A stretch of DNA of 64,000 bases from Planktophila sp965267775 (lineage in GTDB: Bacteria > Actinomycetota > Actinomycetes > Nanopelagicales > Nanopelagicaceae), in assembly GCA_965267775.1 (NCBI GenBank), contig OZ254140.1:1432324-1496323 (forward strand), given 5' to 3'. The notes beneath the pieces were generated by a model, which was given only the letters and a program-made list of their open reading frames with translations, was not told where the DNA came from and did not search any database. A program made the position numbers and the translations under genes. The first letter of the stretch is position 1. Each line of letters opens with the position of its first letter. Below are positions 24,682-33,806 of this stretch, one piece after another.

Positions 24682-25305
24682 TTACTTATTTACAACAGGC
24701 GATAAACCTTCAGCTCTAGCGAGCGCGCCTTTATCTCCACAGGTGACCAAGAAGTTTGCGAGCATCTTATGGCCATGTTCTGTTAATACTGATTCAGGAT
24801 GAAACTGCACACCTTCAATCGGCAGCGTCTTATGGCGAAGTGACATGACCACTCCAGAATCTGTTGAACCAGTTACCTCAAGAACATCAGGAACTGTATC
24901 TACCTCAACTGCAAGTGAGTGATAGCGCGTTGCAGTAAATGGTGTTGGAAGGTGTTCCATCACTCCCTTACCGTTGTGGTGCACAACAGATGTCTTTCCA
25001 TGTAATAACTCTGGTGCGCGAGAAACCGTTGCACCGAAAGCTTCACCGATTGCTTGGTGTCCAAGGCAGACACCGAAGAGTGGGATTGAGTGTTCGGCGC
25101 AGTACTTGATCATCGGAATCGAGACGCCAGCCTTATCGGGGGTGCCGGGTCCGGGAGAGATTAAGACCCCGTCGTATTTAGCAGCCTCGGCTGCTTCAAC
25201 CTGATCGTTGCGGAGAACGGTGCACTCAGCCCCCAACTGTGCGAGATATTGCACGATGTTGAAGACGAAGGAGTCGTAGTTATCGACGACAAGGATGCGG
25301 GCCAC
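24682..25305 (-). CDS. trpG: Anthranilate/aminodeoxychorismate synthase glutamine amidotransferase
   Basis: A 207-residue class I glutamine amidotransferase that feeds ammonia to a chorismate-using partner for tryptophan or folate synthesis. The catalytic triad is Cys80 (GVCLGHQ), His169 and Glu171 (QFHPES). The N-terminus is VVDNYDSFV. It starts at GTG 25305 with AGGAGA nine bases upstream. The partner TrpE/PabB is not in the window. This gene sits between pknB and crgA in many Actinobacteria. Confidence 0.92.
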   Translation of the reverse strand: MARILVVDNYDSFVFNIVQYLAQLGAECTVLRNDQVEAAEAAKYDGVLISPGPGTPDKAGVSIPMIKYCAEHSIPLFGVCLGHQAIGEAFGATVSRAPELLHGKTSVVHHNGKGVMEHLPTPFTATRYHSLAVEVDTVPDVLEVTGSTDSGVVMSLRHKTLPIEGVQFHPESVLTEHGHKMLANFLVTCGDKGALARAEGLSPVVNK

Positions 25306-25320
25306 GGCCTAATTCTCCTG

Positions 25321-25326
25321 TAATCT
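25321..25326 (+). promoter_or_regulatory. -10 box for leaderless crgA
   Basis: The sequence reads TAATCT-ATGCCCT-ATG. The whole trpG-crgA spacer is only 28 bp. Confidence 0.45.
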
Positions 25327-25333
25327 ATGCCCT

Positions 25334-25597
25334 ATGCCAAAGTCGAAATTGCGTAAGAAGGTTCAAGCACAGCACGCTCACGAAGAGCAGGTTCACGCTG
25401 TCGAGACTCCCCTTGCTGAGAGCCCAAAGTGGCTCGCACCTGTAATGGTCGCAAACTTCCTCGTCGGCCTCGTCTGGATCGTTATCTTCTACGTCAGCCA
25501 GACCCGTTTTCCTATCTCAGGAATCGGCGCATGGAACATGATTATTGGTTTCAGCTTTATCGCAGTGGGCTTTAGCCTCGCGACTAAGTGGCGCTAG
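25334..25597 (+). CDS. crgA: Cell division protein CrgA
   Basis: An 87-residue membrane protein of the actinobacterial CrgA (DUF881-neighbour, YttA-like) family, which helps recruit FtsZ-ring and septal synthesis proteins. The N-terminus MPKSKLRKK is the family signature, and two membrane helices (about 36-55 and 67-83) are joined by FPISGIGAWNMIIGF. The tail ATKWR is conserved. Its neighbours trpG and pknB are the usual ones. Confidence 0.93.
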   Translation: MPKSKLRKKVQAQHAHEEQVHAVETPLAESPKWLAPVMVANFLVGLVWIVIFYVSQTRFPISGIGAWNMIIGFSFIAVGFSLATKWR

Positions 25598-25646
25598 TTT
25601 CTTCTAAATCACTCACCAACACTTCAAAATAACTCGCGGGTAGGTT

Positions 25647-25652
25647 TACCCT
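25647..25652 (+). promoter_or_regulatory. -10 box for leaderless iron-sulfur oxidoreductase gene
   Basis: The sequence reads TACCCT-TGCGGTT-ATG, nearly identical to the arrangement before the nudix gene at 51991. Confidence 0.5.
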
Positions 25653-25659
25653 TGCGGTT

Positions 25660-27702
25660 ATGTTCGTACTCGCAGCGCTCTCATACCTTGTAACCGTCGT
25701 AGCCGTTGGCCTCTTTATTCTTCGCACTCGCCAGCTGATCGCGATCTATAAGAAGCAGCAACCAGATCCCACTCGCTCAGGCAATCGCGGTGCACGACTT
25801 TCCAATATGCTCAAAGAGGTACTTGGCCATACCAAGATGCTCAACTTCACCGGAACAGGTATCGCCCACTGGTTTGTCATGGTCGGCTTCGGTGCGCTCT
25901 TCGGTACTTTGATCACAGCCTACGGTCAGGTCATCAACCCAGATTTCGCACTACCTATCATCGGCCACTTTGTTGGTTACGAACTCTTCGCTGAGGTAAT
26001 TGCTGCACTCACTGGCATCGGAATCGTGACTCTTATCGGAATTCGCCAGGCAACTCGTTTCTGGCATAAGGGTCGCACTTCTCGTTTTGCAGGATCGAAT
26101 CAAGGTCGCGCTTACTATGTTGAAGCAACGATTCTCGCCGTTGTCTTCTGCGTTATTGCACTTCGTGGTTTGGAGGGCGCACTTGCTGGTGAGAAGAGCT
26201 GGTCACTTCACTACGCAATCTCATGGCCTGCAGTTACATTCTTCTCAGGGTGGTCAACATCCTCCCTTGAGAGCGCAATAGTCGTAGTTGCAACGGCAAA
26301 GATTCTTGTCTCGATGTTGTGGTTTATTGTCATTGCATCGAATTTAACAATGGGCGTTGCATGGCACCGCTTCTTGGCATTCTTCAATATTTACTTTAAG
26401 CGCAATATCGATCAGCCATCACTTGGTGCGCTTCCAGAGATGTTGTCACACGGTAAGCCGGTTAACTTTGAAGATCCTGCAGATGATGATGTCTTCGGCC
26501 TTGGAACACGTGGAGATATCTCTTGGAAGGGCCTTCTCGACATGACCAGCTGTACTGAGTGCGGTCGTTGCCAATCTCAATGCCCTGCTTGGCATACCGA
26601 TAAGCCGCTCTCTCCAAAGCTCTTGATCATGGCGATGCGCGATCACGCAATGGCAAAGGTTGTCGATACAGAGAACCTTGTCGGCGAGAAAGCACCAGTT
26701 TCTATGGATGTTCTCTGGTCATGTACCTCATGCGGTGCCTGCGTCAATGAATGCCCTGTCGATATCGAGCATGTCGATCACATCGTCAATATGCGTCGCT
26801 TCCAGGTTCTTGTGGAATCAGAGTTCCCAACAGAGCTCGGTGGGACATTTAGAAATCTTGAGAAGGCTGGCAATCCATGGGGTGCCAATAAGCAAGATCG
26901 TGAAGGTTGGATCGCAGAGTGCGACTTCCCTGTCAAAGTTGTTAGCGGAGAACTTCCAGAAGATGTTGAGTATCTATTTTGGGTTGGTTGCGCTGGTGCA
27001 TATGAAGATCGCGCAAAGAAGACAACGAAGGCTGTTGCAGAGTTGCTCCATATGGCTGGCGTTAACTTTGCTGTCCTTGGAAAGCGCGAGACTTGTACAG
27101 GAGATCCTGCGCGACGTGCTGGAAATGAATTCCTCTATCAAATTCTTGCAGCTGAAAATATCGAAACATTTAAAGAGACATTCGGTAACCGTGGTGTGAA
27201 GAAGGTTGTTGTTACCTGCCCTCACTGCTTTACAACAATCGGTAAAGATTATGCTCAGAGTGGTTACGAACTACAGATGTTGCACCACACACAACTTCTC
27301 AATACTTTGGTGAAGGAAGGAAAGCTAAAGACTTCACCACATAAGGCTGATCAGAAAATTACATTCCATGATCCTTGCTACTTGGGTCGCCACAATCAGA
27401 TCTATGCACCACCTCGTGAGCTCCTTGAAGCTTCAGGTTGTGACATCGAAGAGATGCCACGTAATCAAGAGCGTTCATTCTGCTGCGGTGGCGGTGGCGG
27501 TCGTATGTGGATGGAAGAGACACTTGGTTCACGTATCAACCTCAACCGCGTTGATGAAGCGATCGAGACAGGTGCACCTGAAGTTGCAGTTGCATGTCCC
27601 TTCTGCCGCATCATGGTGGGCGATGGCATGACAGCGCGTCAATCCGACGTCGAGGTACTAGATGTTGCTCAGGTTCTGCTTAGGAGCGTGAAGAAGCAAT
27701 AG
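25660..27702 (+). CDS. Membrane iron-sulfur oxidoreductase, EtfD/HdrD-like
   Basis: A 680-residue membrane oxidoreductase. The N-terminal third has about six helices like nitrate reductase gamma or HdrE. Two ferredoxin-type [4Fe-4S] motifs follow (CTECGRCQSQCP near 297 and CTSCGACVNECP near 354), then two CCG domains (WVGCAG...CTGD, and FHDPCYLGRHN...SFCCGGGGGRMW) that bind a further cluster. This plan matches the actinobacterial protein EtfD (Rv0338c type), which re-oxidises electron-transfer flavoprotein and reduces menaquinone. A FadE5-like acyl-CoA dehydrogenase lies at 38.2 kb, consistent with that role; etfAB are not in the window. Confidence 0.85.
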   Translation: MFVLAALSYLVTVVAVGLFILRTRQLIAIYKKQQPDPTRSGNRGARLSNMLKEVLGHTKMLNFTGTGIAHWFVMVGFGALFGTLITAYGQVINPDFALPIIGHFVGYELFAEVIAALTGIGIVTLIGIRQATRFWHKGRTSRFAGSNQGRAYYVEATILAVVFCVIALRGLEGALAGEKSWSLHYAISWPAVTFFSGWSTSSLESAIVVVATAKILVSMLWFIVIASNLTMGVAWHRFLAFFNIYFKRNIDQPSLGALPEMLSHGKPVNFEDPADDDVFGLGTRGDISWKGLLDMTSCTECGRCQSQCPAWHTDKPLSPKLLIMAMRDHAMAKVVDTENLVGEKAPVSMDVLWSCTSCGACVNECPVDIEHVDHIVNMRRFQVLVESEFPTELGGTFRNLEKAGNPWGANKQDREGWIAECDFPVKVVSGELPEDVEYLFWVGCAGAYEDRAKKTTKAVAELLHMAGVNFAVLGKRETCTGDPARRAGNEFLYQILAAENIETFKETFGNRGVKKVVVTCPHCFTTIGKDYAQSGYELQMLHHTQLLNTLVKEGKLKTSPHKADQKITFHDPCYLGRHNQIYAPPRELLEASGCDIEEMPRNQERSFCCGGGGGRMWMEETLGSRINLNRVDEAIETGAPEVAVACPFCRIMVGDGMTARQSDVEVLDVAQVLLRSVKKQ

Positions 27703-28225
27703 CCTTTGTAATAACCCAGCCGCCGATAAGGCCGCCTAGATGGGCGTGCCAATCGACACCGCCGATGGTGAAACCAATTGCAAAGTTGATAGCGACGATT
27801 GCGTAGATGCTCTTTACCTCTACGCCGATGTGCTTGCCAACTGCGATAAATGCTCCGAAGAGGCCGAAGACTGCTCCAGATACTCCGATGGAGTAACCCT
27901 GCAAGAAGAGGGCTGAGGCGATTGATCCTGAGAGAAGTGAAACTAGGAAGATTACGAGGAACTTTGCCTTGCCGAATACATATTCGAGTGGCGTACCAAG
28001 TTGATGTAACGCCATCATATTGAAAGCTAAGTGGAATGGCAGCGTGCTCGATGTGTCATGCAGGAGTGCGACTGTAAAGAGTCGGTACCACTCATTGCTG
28101 CTGCGCAGATATTCCATCCGTTGTAATGAGAGAGTATCGATAATCGCTGGGTTGATCAGCTCCCAAAGATAAAAGCCACAGATCACTGTTATCAATGTGA
28201 GAACGATGCTCTGTGGCTTCTTCAT
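27680..28225 (-). CDS. Rhomboid-family intramembrane serine protease
   Basis: A 181-residue protein with about six membrane helices. The catalytic Ser is in SIGVSGAVFGLFGAF and the His in VDWHAHLGGLIGG; HLAFNMMALHQLG supplies the conserved His-Asn helix. It cleaves membrane proteins within the bilayer; the substrate is unknown. It lies 21 bp after the cyclophilin gene, and its 3' end overlaps the convergent iron-sulfur gene by 23 bp. Confidence 0.88.
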   Translation of the reverse strand: MKKPQSIVLTLITVICGFYLWELINPAIIDTLSLQRMEYLRSSNEWYRLFTVALLHDTSSTLPFHLAFNMMALHQLGTPLEYVFGKAKFLVIFLVSLLSGSIASALFLQGYSIGVSGAVFGLFGAFIAVGKHIGVEVKSIYAIVAINFAIGFTIGGVDWHAHLGGLIGGWVITKAIASSRS

Positions 28226-28246
28226 CTTCGAATTTCTTTTTCTTAC

Positions 28247-28756
28247 TTATGCGATTGTGACGCTATTGATAACCACAGGTGTAATTGGCTTATCTTGTGC
28301 ACCTGTTGGTGTTGACTCAATCTTGTCTACAACAGCCTGTGATGCTGCATCCTTAACTTCACCAAAGATTGTGTGCTTACGGTTAAGCCATGTAGTTGGT
28401 GCAGATGTAATGAAGAACTGTGAACCATTTGTTCCTGGTCCTGAGTTAGCCATTGCAAGGATGTATGGGCGATCGAATTGAAGTTCACCATGGAACTCAT
28501 CTTCAAACTTATAACCTGGACCACCGAAGCCCTGACCAAGTGGATCTCCACCTTGAATCATGAAGCCGCTGATAACGCGGTGAAAAACTGTTCCGTCGTA
28601 GAGCTTCTCTGTTGATGGCTTGCCTGTACGAGGATCAGTCCACTCACGTGCACCTGTTGCAAGATCAACGAAGTTCTTCACGGTCTTTGGTGCGTGATCT
28701 GGGAAGAGCTCGATAACGATGTCACCGAGAGTCGTATGTAAAGTTGCTGTTGTCAT
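28247..28756 (-). CDS. ppiA: Cyclophilin-type peptidyl-prolyl isomerase
   Basis: A 169-residue cytosolic cyclophilin that isomerises Xaa-Pro bonds. It shows the active-site segments FHRVISGFMIQGGDP and GTNGSQFFIT, with the late LNRKHTIFGEV. The ATG at 28756 (MTTATLHTTLGDIVIEL) is preferred because it aligns with the usual N-terminus and has GGAAAAA upstream; the longest frame adds 15 residues of non-coding character. The same gene follows gyrBA and the tRNA pair in mycobacteria. Confidence 0.93.
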   Translation of the reverse strand: MTTATLHTTLGDIVIELFPDHAPKTVKNFVDLATGAREWTDPRTGKPSTEKLYDGTVFHRVISGFMIQGGDPLGQGFGGPGYKFEDEFHGELQFDRPYILAMANSGPGTNGSQFFITSAPTTWLNRKHTIFGEVKDAASQAVVDKIESTPTGAQDKPITPVVINSVTIA

Positions 28757-28784
28757 TGATTTTTCCAATCGCTCATTTGGATAG

Positions 28785-28811
28785 TAAAAAACCCGCCACA
28801 CGTGACGGGTT
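28785..28811 (-). terminator. Rho-independent terminator after tRNA-Ala
   Basis: On the minus strand AACCCGTCACG...GTGGCGGGTT forms a hairpin followed by TTTTTTAC. It should end the transcript carrying tRNA-Ile and tRNA-Ala. Confidence 0.7.
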
Positions 28812-28817
28812 CTTCAG

Positions 28818-28890
28818 TGGAGACCAGGGGAATCGAACCCCTAACCCCCGCCTTGCAAAGGCGGTGCTCTACCAATTGAGCTAGGTCCCC
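28818..28890 (-). tRNA. tRNA-Ala(TGC)
   Basis: A minus-strand cloverleaf: acceptor GGGGACC/GGTCTCC with the alanine-identity G3-U70 wobble pair, anticodon arm CCGCC-TTTGCAA-GGCGG giving TGC, and T arm GGGGTTCGATTCCCC. CCA is not encoded. Confidence 0.95.
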
Positions 28891-28905
28891 GTTGTTAGTG
28901 CGGGG

Positions 28906-28980
28906 TGGGCCTAGATGGACTTGAACCATCGACCTCTTCCTTATCAGGGAAGCGCTCTAACCGGGCTGAGCTATAGGCCC
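28906..28980 (-). tRNA. tRNA-Ile(GAT)
   Basis: A minus-strand cloverleaf: acceptor GGGCCTA/TAGGCCC, anticodon loop CTGATAA giving GAT, D arm AGCTCAGCCCGGTTAGAGC and T arm GATGGTTCAAGTCCATC. It lies 15 bp upstream of tRNA-Ala in the same transcript, downstream of gyrA, as in other Actinobacteria. Confidence 0.95.
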
Positions 28981-29078
28981 GCAGATAAACTTTCGTTCAT
29001 TTGCAGAATGCGTAGATTACTTGATTTTCACCAAGTAGCCAAAACGCGTTCGACCTACAGCTACAGGCGCAGACAGTA

Positions 29079-31589
29079 CTACTTTTCCTCGGAAATCTCA
29101 CCTTCCCGGCTACGAGTGACAGTCAAAAGGGTGGCACCTTCATCAAGATTGACGAGGCGAACGCCCATTGAGTCACGGCCGGTCTGGCGGATCTCTGAAG
29201 CTTGTGTGCGCATGACAGTTCCTGCGCTGGTGATGGCGAGGATTTCATCGCTATCTACGAGGACGAGGGCTGAGACGAGAGTTCCTCGAGAATCCTCATC
29301 GATCTTTGCCGCCTTAATACCAATTCCACCACGGCCCTGAAGGCGATACTCCTCGATTGGAGTCTTCTTTCCATAGCCACCATCGGTTGCTGTGAAGACA
29401 AATGAGTTCTCGCCATCGACGCGAGACATTGTGAGAAGTTCATCGCCTTCGCGGAACTTCATACCGATCACACCAGATGTTGAACGGCCCATAGAGCGAA
29501 GTGATTCATCATCACAGACGAAGCGAACTGACATCGCCTTACGTGAGACGAGAAGAATCTCATCGCCATCTGCAGCCAATGTTGCAGAGACAACTTCATC
29601 ATCACCCTTGAGATTAATTGCAATCAAACCGCCGGTACGAGGTGAGTCGTATTCGACGAGAGGAGTTTTCTTAATGAGACCGCCCTTTGTTGCAAGGATC
29701 AAGAATGGTGCTGCGTTGTAATCCTTAAATGACAAGACCTGTGCAATTGTCTCTTCTGGCTTAAATGCCAAGAGGTTTGCAACATGCTGTCCGCGAGCAT
29801 CGCGTCCTGCATCTGGAAGTTCGTGAACCTTTGCACGATAGACGCGACCTTGGTTGGTGAAGAACAATAACCAGTCGTGAGTTGATGCAACAAAGAAGTG
29901 ATCAACTACATCATCTTGCTTCAGCGATGCACCCTTTACGCCACGGCCTCCACGACGTTGCGACTTATAAAGGTCAGCAGCTGTGCGCTTTGAATATCCG
30001 CCACGTGTAATAGTTACAACAACATCTGAATCAGGAATCAAATCTTCTGCAGAGAAGTCGCCTTCAGATGCAACGAGCTGTGTGCGACGCTCATCGCCAT
30101 ACTTAGTGACTAATTCTGAAAGCTCTGTCTTAACAATTTCACGCTGCTTCGCCTCTGAAGCCAAGATCGCATTGAGTTCGATGATGTCCGCCATGAGGCC
30201 TTCATACTCATCATTAATCTTCTGGCGCTCCAACGCTGCAATACGACGAAGCTGCATATCCAAGATTGCATTTGCCTGTACTTCATCAACATCGAGCAAT
30301 TTCATAAGCCCAGTACGTGCTTCTTCAGGTGTTTTTGAAGCGCGAATCAGAGCAATAACTGCATCAAGTGCATCGAGCGCCTTGAGGTACCCCTTGAGGA
30401 TATGTGCGCGCTTCTCTTTCTCAACCAAGCGGAACTTGGTGCGGCGAACAATGACCTCAATCTGGTGTTCGATGTAGTACTTGATAAATTCATCGAGACG
30501 AAGTGTGCGAGGGACGCCATCAACGAGCGCCAACATATTGGCACCAAATGTGTCCTGCAGCTGTGTCTGCTTGTAGAGGTTATTGAGAACGACCTTTGGA
30601 ATAGCAGAGGTCTGAAGAACGATGACAAGGCGCTGACCTAAACGCTCGTTACCTTCATCGCGCACATCTGCGATGCCCTTGATCTTGCCATCTTTTACGA
30701 GCTCGGCAATCTTAAGAGCCAAGTTATCTGGGTTGACTTGATATGGAAGCTCTGTGACAACAAGACATGTGCGCTTATTGATCTCTTCAACGTTTACAAC
30801 TGCGCGCATCGTGATCGAACCGCGACCCGTGCGATAAGCATCTTCAATTCCACCGCGGCCGACGATGAGGCCCTTTGTAGGAAAGTCAGGACCCTTAACA
30901 ACTGTCAGCAGGTGAGCAAGGAGGTTTTCAGTCGATTGTTCTGGATGTTCGAGCGTGTAGATAACTGCCTCGCCGATTTCACGAAGGTTATGTGGCGGAA
31001 TATTTGTCGCCATACCAACTGCGATACCGGCAGAACCGTTTACAAGAAGGTTTGGAAAACGTGAAGGCAATACATCTGGCTCTTGTGAGCGGCCATCGTA
31101 GTTAGGCGAGAAGTTGACGGTGTCTTCATCGATATCGCGCATCATCTCCATCGCGAGAGGCGCTAAACGAGCTTCTGTATAACGCATCGCAGCTGCTGGA
31201 TCGTTACCAGGTGAGCCGAAGTTACCGTTTCCATCAATCAATGGATAACGAAGAGACCAAGGCTGTGCCAAGCGGACTACAGAGTCATAGATCGCAGTGT
31301 CACCATGTGGGTGGTAATTACCCATAACGTCACCGACGATACGAGATGACTTGTAATAACCCTTATCAGGACGGTAACCCGCGTCGAACATCGCATATAA
31401 GACGCGACGGTGAACTGGCTTTAAACCATCACGAATATCTGGAAGCGCGCGACCGACGATAACTGACATTGCATAGTCGAGGTAGCTACGCGCCATCTCA
31501 ACTTGGAGGTCAACGGTCTCGATGCGGTCATATGTTGCGCCAGATGAGTCCGGATTCAAACCAGCTTCGTTTATCTTTTCATCGCTCAT
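29079..31589 (-). CDS. gyrA: DNA gyrase subunit A
   Basis: An 836-residue cleavage/rejoining subunit of gyrase, which introduces negative supercoils. The active-site Tyr137 is in AAAMRYTEAR, and the quinolone-pocket segment HPHGDTAIYD (95-102 region) has Thr98 and Asp102 at the positions of E. coli Ser83 and Asp87. The GyrA box QRRGGRGVKG starts the C-terminal DNA-wrapping pinwheel. The start overlaps the gyrB stop (TAATG). Confidence 0.97.
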   Translation of the reverse strand: MSDEKINEAGLNPDSSGATYDRIETVDLQVEMARSYLDYAMSVIVGRALPDIRDGLKPVHRRVLYAMFDAGYRPDKGYYKSSRIVGDVMGNYHPHGDTAIYDSVVRLAQPWSLRYPLIDGNGNFGSPGNDPAAAMRYTEARLAPLAMEMMRDIDEDTVNFSPNYDGRSQEPDVLPSRFPNLLVNGSAGIAVGMATNIPPHNLREIGEAVIYTLEHPEQSTENLLAHLLTVVKGPDFPTKGLIVGRGGIEDAYRTGRGSITMRAVVNVEEINKRTCLVVTELPYQVNPDNLALKIAELVKDGKIKGIADVRDEGNERLGQRLVIVLQTSAIPKVVLNNLYKQTQLQDTFGANMLALVDGVPRTLRLDEFIKYYIEHQIEVIVRRTKFRLVEKEKRAHILKGYLKALDALDAVIALIRASKTPEEARTGLMKLLDVDEVQANAILDMQLRRIAALERQKINDEYEGLMADIIELNAILASEAKQREIVKTELSELVTKYGDERRTQLVASEGDFSAEDLIPDSDVVVTITRGGYSKRTAADLYKSQRRGGRGVKGASLKQDDVVDHFFVASTHDWLLFFTNQGRVYRAKVHELPDAGRDARGQHVANLLAFKPEETIAQVLSFKDYNAAPFLILATKGGLIKKTPLVEYDSPRTGGLIAINLKGDDEVVSATLAADGDEILLVSRKAMSVRFVCDDESLRSMGRSTSGVIGMKFREGDELLTMSRVDGENSFVFTATDGGYGKKTPIEEYRLQGRGGIGIKAAKIDEDSRGTLVSALVLVDSDEILAITSAGTVMRTQASEIRQTGRDSMGVRLVNLDEGATLLTVTRSREGEISEEK

Positions 31590-33550
31590 TAGATATCCAA
31601 GAACCTAACATCCTTAGCGTTGCGCTGAATAAATGCACGACGCTTCTCAACATCTTCACCCATCAAAACTGAGAATAAGTCATCTGCCGCAGCTGCATCA
31701 TCGAGTGTGACTCGGATGAGAACGCGGTGATCTGGATCCATCGTTGTATCCCAGAGCTCTTTAGCTGGCATCTCACCAAGACCCTTAAATCGCTGAATAC
31801 CGTCATCCTTAGGAAGGCGCTTACCGGCATCGATTCCATCTTTAATCATCGCATCGCGTTCGCGATCGCTAAATGCATACTCGACTGACTCTTTACCGGC
31901 CCACTTGAGTTTGTAGAGAGGAGGTTGAGCAAAGTAGACGAAACCATTCTCAATCAACGGGCGCATAAAGCGGAAGAGAAGCGTAAGAAGAAGGGTACGG
32001 ATGTGCTGTCCATCAACGTCAGCATCGGCCATCAAAATAATCTTGTGATAACGAAGCTTCTCGATGTCGAAGTCGTCGTGAACACCTGTGCCGAGCGCAG
32101 TAATAAGCGCCTGAACTTCATTGTTCTGCAAGACGCGATCGATACGAGCCTTCTCAACATTAAGAATCTTTCCACGGATAGGAAGAACTGCCTGATTGCG
32201 AGAATCACGTCCACCCTTTGTTGAACCGCCCGCTGAATCTCCCTCAACGATGTAGAGCTCGCACTTTGCAGGATCTGTCCACTGACAATCAGCGAGCTTT
32301 CCAGGCATTCCACGGCCTTCTAGCAAACCCTTGCGATTACGTGCTAAATCACGTGCTTTTCGCGCTGCAACACGTGCAGATGCGGCATCAATCGACTTGC
32401 GAATAATGTCTTTACCTTCTGCAGGATTCTGTTCAAACCATGCAGTTAATTGTTCATTGACAATCTTCTGTGTAAATGATTTTGCTTCAGTGTTACCAAG
32501 CTTTGTCTTTGTCTGTCCTTCAAACTGTGGCTCGCCAAGTTTGATTGAGACGATTGCAGTGAGACCTTCGCGGACATCGTCACCGGTGAGGCGATCTTCC
32601 TTCTTCTTGATCAGATTCTGATCCTCAGCAAATTTATTTACGACCGATGTGAGAGCGGTACGGAAACCTTCTTCGTGTGTTCCGCCTTCATGGGTATGAA
32701 TGGTGTTAGCAAATGTGTAGACAGATTCAGAGAAACCTTGGTTCCACTGCATTGATACCTCAAGTGAGAGGCGCGCCTTCTTATCTTCCGCCTCGATAGC
32801 AATTACTGATTTATGAAGTTCGCCGCGGGTTGAGTTGAGGTGCTTTACAAAGTCTGTAATTCCGCCTGCATATTGGTAACGAACTGCAAGCTGCTCGCCC
32901 TTCTCGTCAACATGGCCATCGCGAAGATCTGTAAGGGACAAGATAAGTCCCTTATTAAGAAATGCCATTTCGCGGAATCGCGTTGAGAGAACTTCAAAAG
33001 AGAAATCAACTGTTTCAAAGATTTCAGCAGATGGCCAGAATTGAATTGTCGTTCCGGTCTCTGTTGTTGCCTCGCCCTTTTTTACAGGAGCGGTTGGAAC
33101 ACCGAGCTTGTACTCCTGTGTCCAAATAAATCCATCGCGCTTTACCTTTGCATGTAAATCGGTTGAGAGCGCATTAACAACTGAAGATCCAACGCCGTGA
33201 AGACCACCAGAGACTGAGTAACCACCATCTCCGAACTTTCCGCCTGCGTGAAGAACTGTAAGAACAACTTCGAGAGCTGGCTTCTTTTCGATTGGGTGGA
33301 TATCAACTGGAATTCCACGACCGTTATCAATAACTTGTAGCGATCCATCTGCCATCAGAGTTACTTGAATCTCGGTGCAATAACCTGCGAGCGCCTCATC
33401 GACTGCGTTATCGACGATCTCATAGACGAGGTGGTGGAGGCCGCGTTCTCCGGTAGATCCGATATACATACCTGGGCGCTTGCGGACCGCCTCTAGGCCT
33501 TCGAGGACGGTGATGGAAGAGGCGTCGTAGCCCTGCTTCTTCTCACTCAT
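31589..33550 (-). CDS. gyrB: DNA gyrase subunit B
   Basis: A 653-residue ATPase subunit. The GHKL ATP site is IVDNAVDEAL plus DNGRGIPVD and HAGGKFGDGGYSVSGGLHGVG; the TOPRIM domain has VEGDSAGGS and LMADADVDGQHI. The start follows GGAGG. The gene is upstream of gyrA as usual, but recF and dnaN do not precede it: the next gene upstream is a divergent response regulator 256 bp away. Confidence 0.97.
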   Translation of the reverse strand: MSEKKQGYDASSITVLEGLEAVRKRPGMYIGSTGERGLHHLVYEIVDNAVDEALAGYCTEIQVTLMADGSLQVIDNGRGIPVDIHPIEKKPALEVVLTVLHAGGKFGDGGYSVSGGLHGVGSSVVNALSTDLHAKVKRDGFIWTQEYKLGVPTAPVKKGEATTETGTTIQFWPSAEIFETVDFSFEVLSTRFREMAFLNKGLILSLTDLRDGHVDEKGEQLAVRYQYAGGITDFVKHLNSTRGELHKSVIAIEAEDKKARLSLEVSMQWNQGFSESVYTFANTIHTHEGGTHEEGFRTALTSVVNKFAEDQNLIKKKEDRLTGDDVREGLTAIVSIKLGEPQFEGQTKTKLGNTEAKSFTQKIVNEQLTAWFEQNPAEGKDIIRKSIDAASARVAARKARDLARNRKGLLEGRGMPGKLADCQWTDPAKCELYIVEGDSAGGSTKGGRDSRNQAVLPIRGKILNVEKARIDRVLQNNEVQALITALGTGVHDDFDIEKLRYHKIILMADADVDGQHIRTLLLTLLFRFMRPLIENGFVYFAQPPLYKLKWAGKESVEYAFSDRERDAMIKDGIDAGKRLPKDDGIQRFKGLGEMPAKELWDTTMDPDHRVLIRVTLDDAAAADDLFSVLMGEDVEKRRAFIQRNAKDVRFLDI

Positions 33551-33806
33551 CGAGCCTCCATTGGCTTTATCGAAAAGGCCCCAAAAGGCCTCAGGTGCCC
33601 GATTTCCTCGGGTCAGGCAATTATCCTAGTGGTAAATGGAATCTGTAAATACCGTCAAAAGCCTTGGACGGTAGAAATCCCGAAGTTTGAGCCCGCCTCC
33701 GAGCCTTCCCTCTGGGGTTGAGTGATTTTGAGCGTGATTTCACCCTCCCCGGCCATTCCCGCGCCGTTCTCAGCAAAGACACAGGTTCGGGGTCGACTAT
33801 TAACCC
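33551..33806. other. Divergent spacer gyrB / response regulator
   Basis: A 256-bp non-coding region with promoters for both directions. It contains repeated AAAAGGCC runs near 33568-33590. I see no RNA gene and no DnaA box. The weak -10 GACTAT-TAACCC before ATG 33807 may make the regulator mRNA leaderless. Confidence 0.4.
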
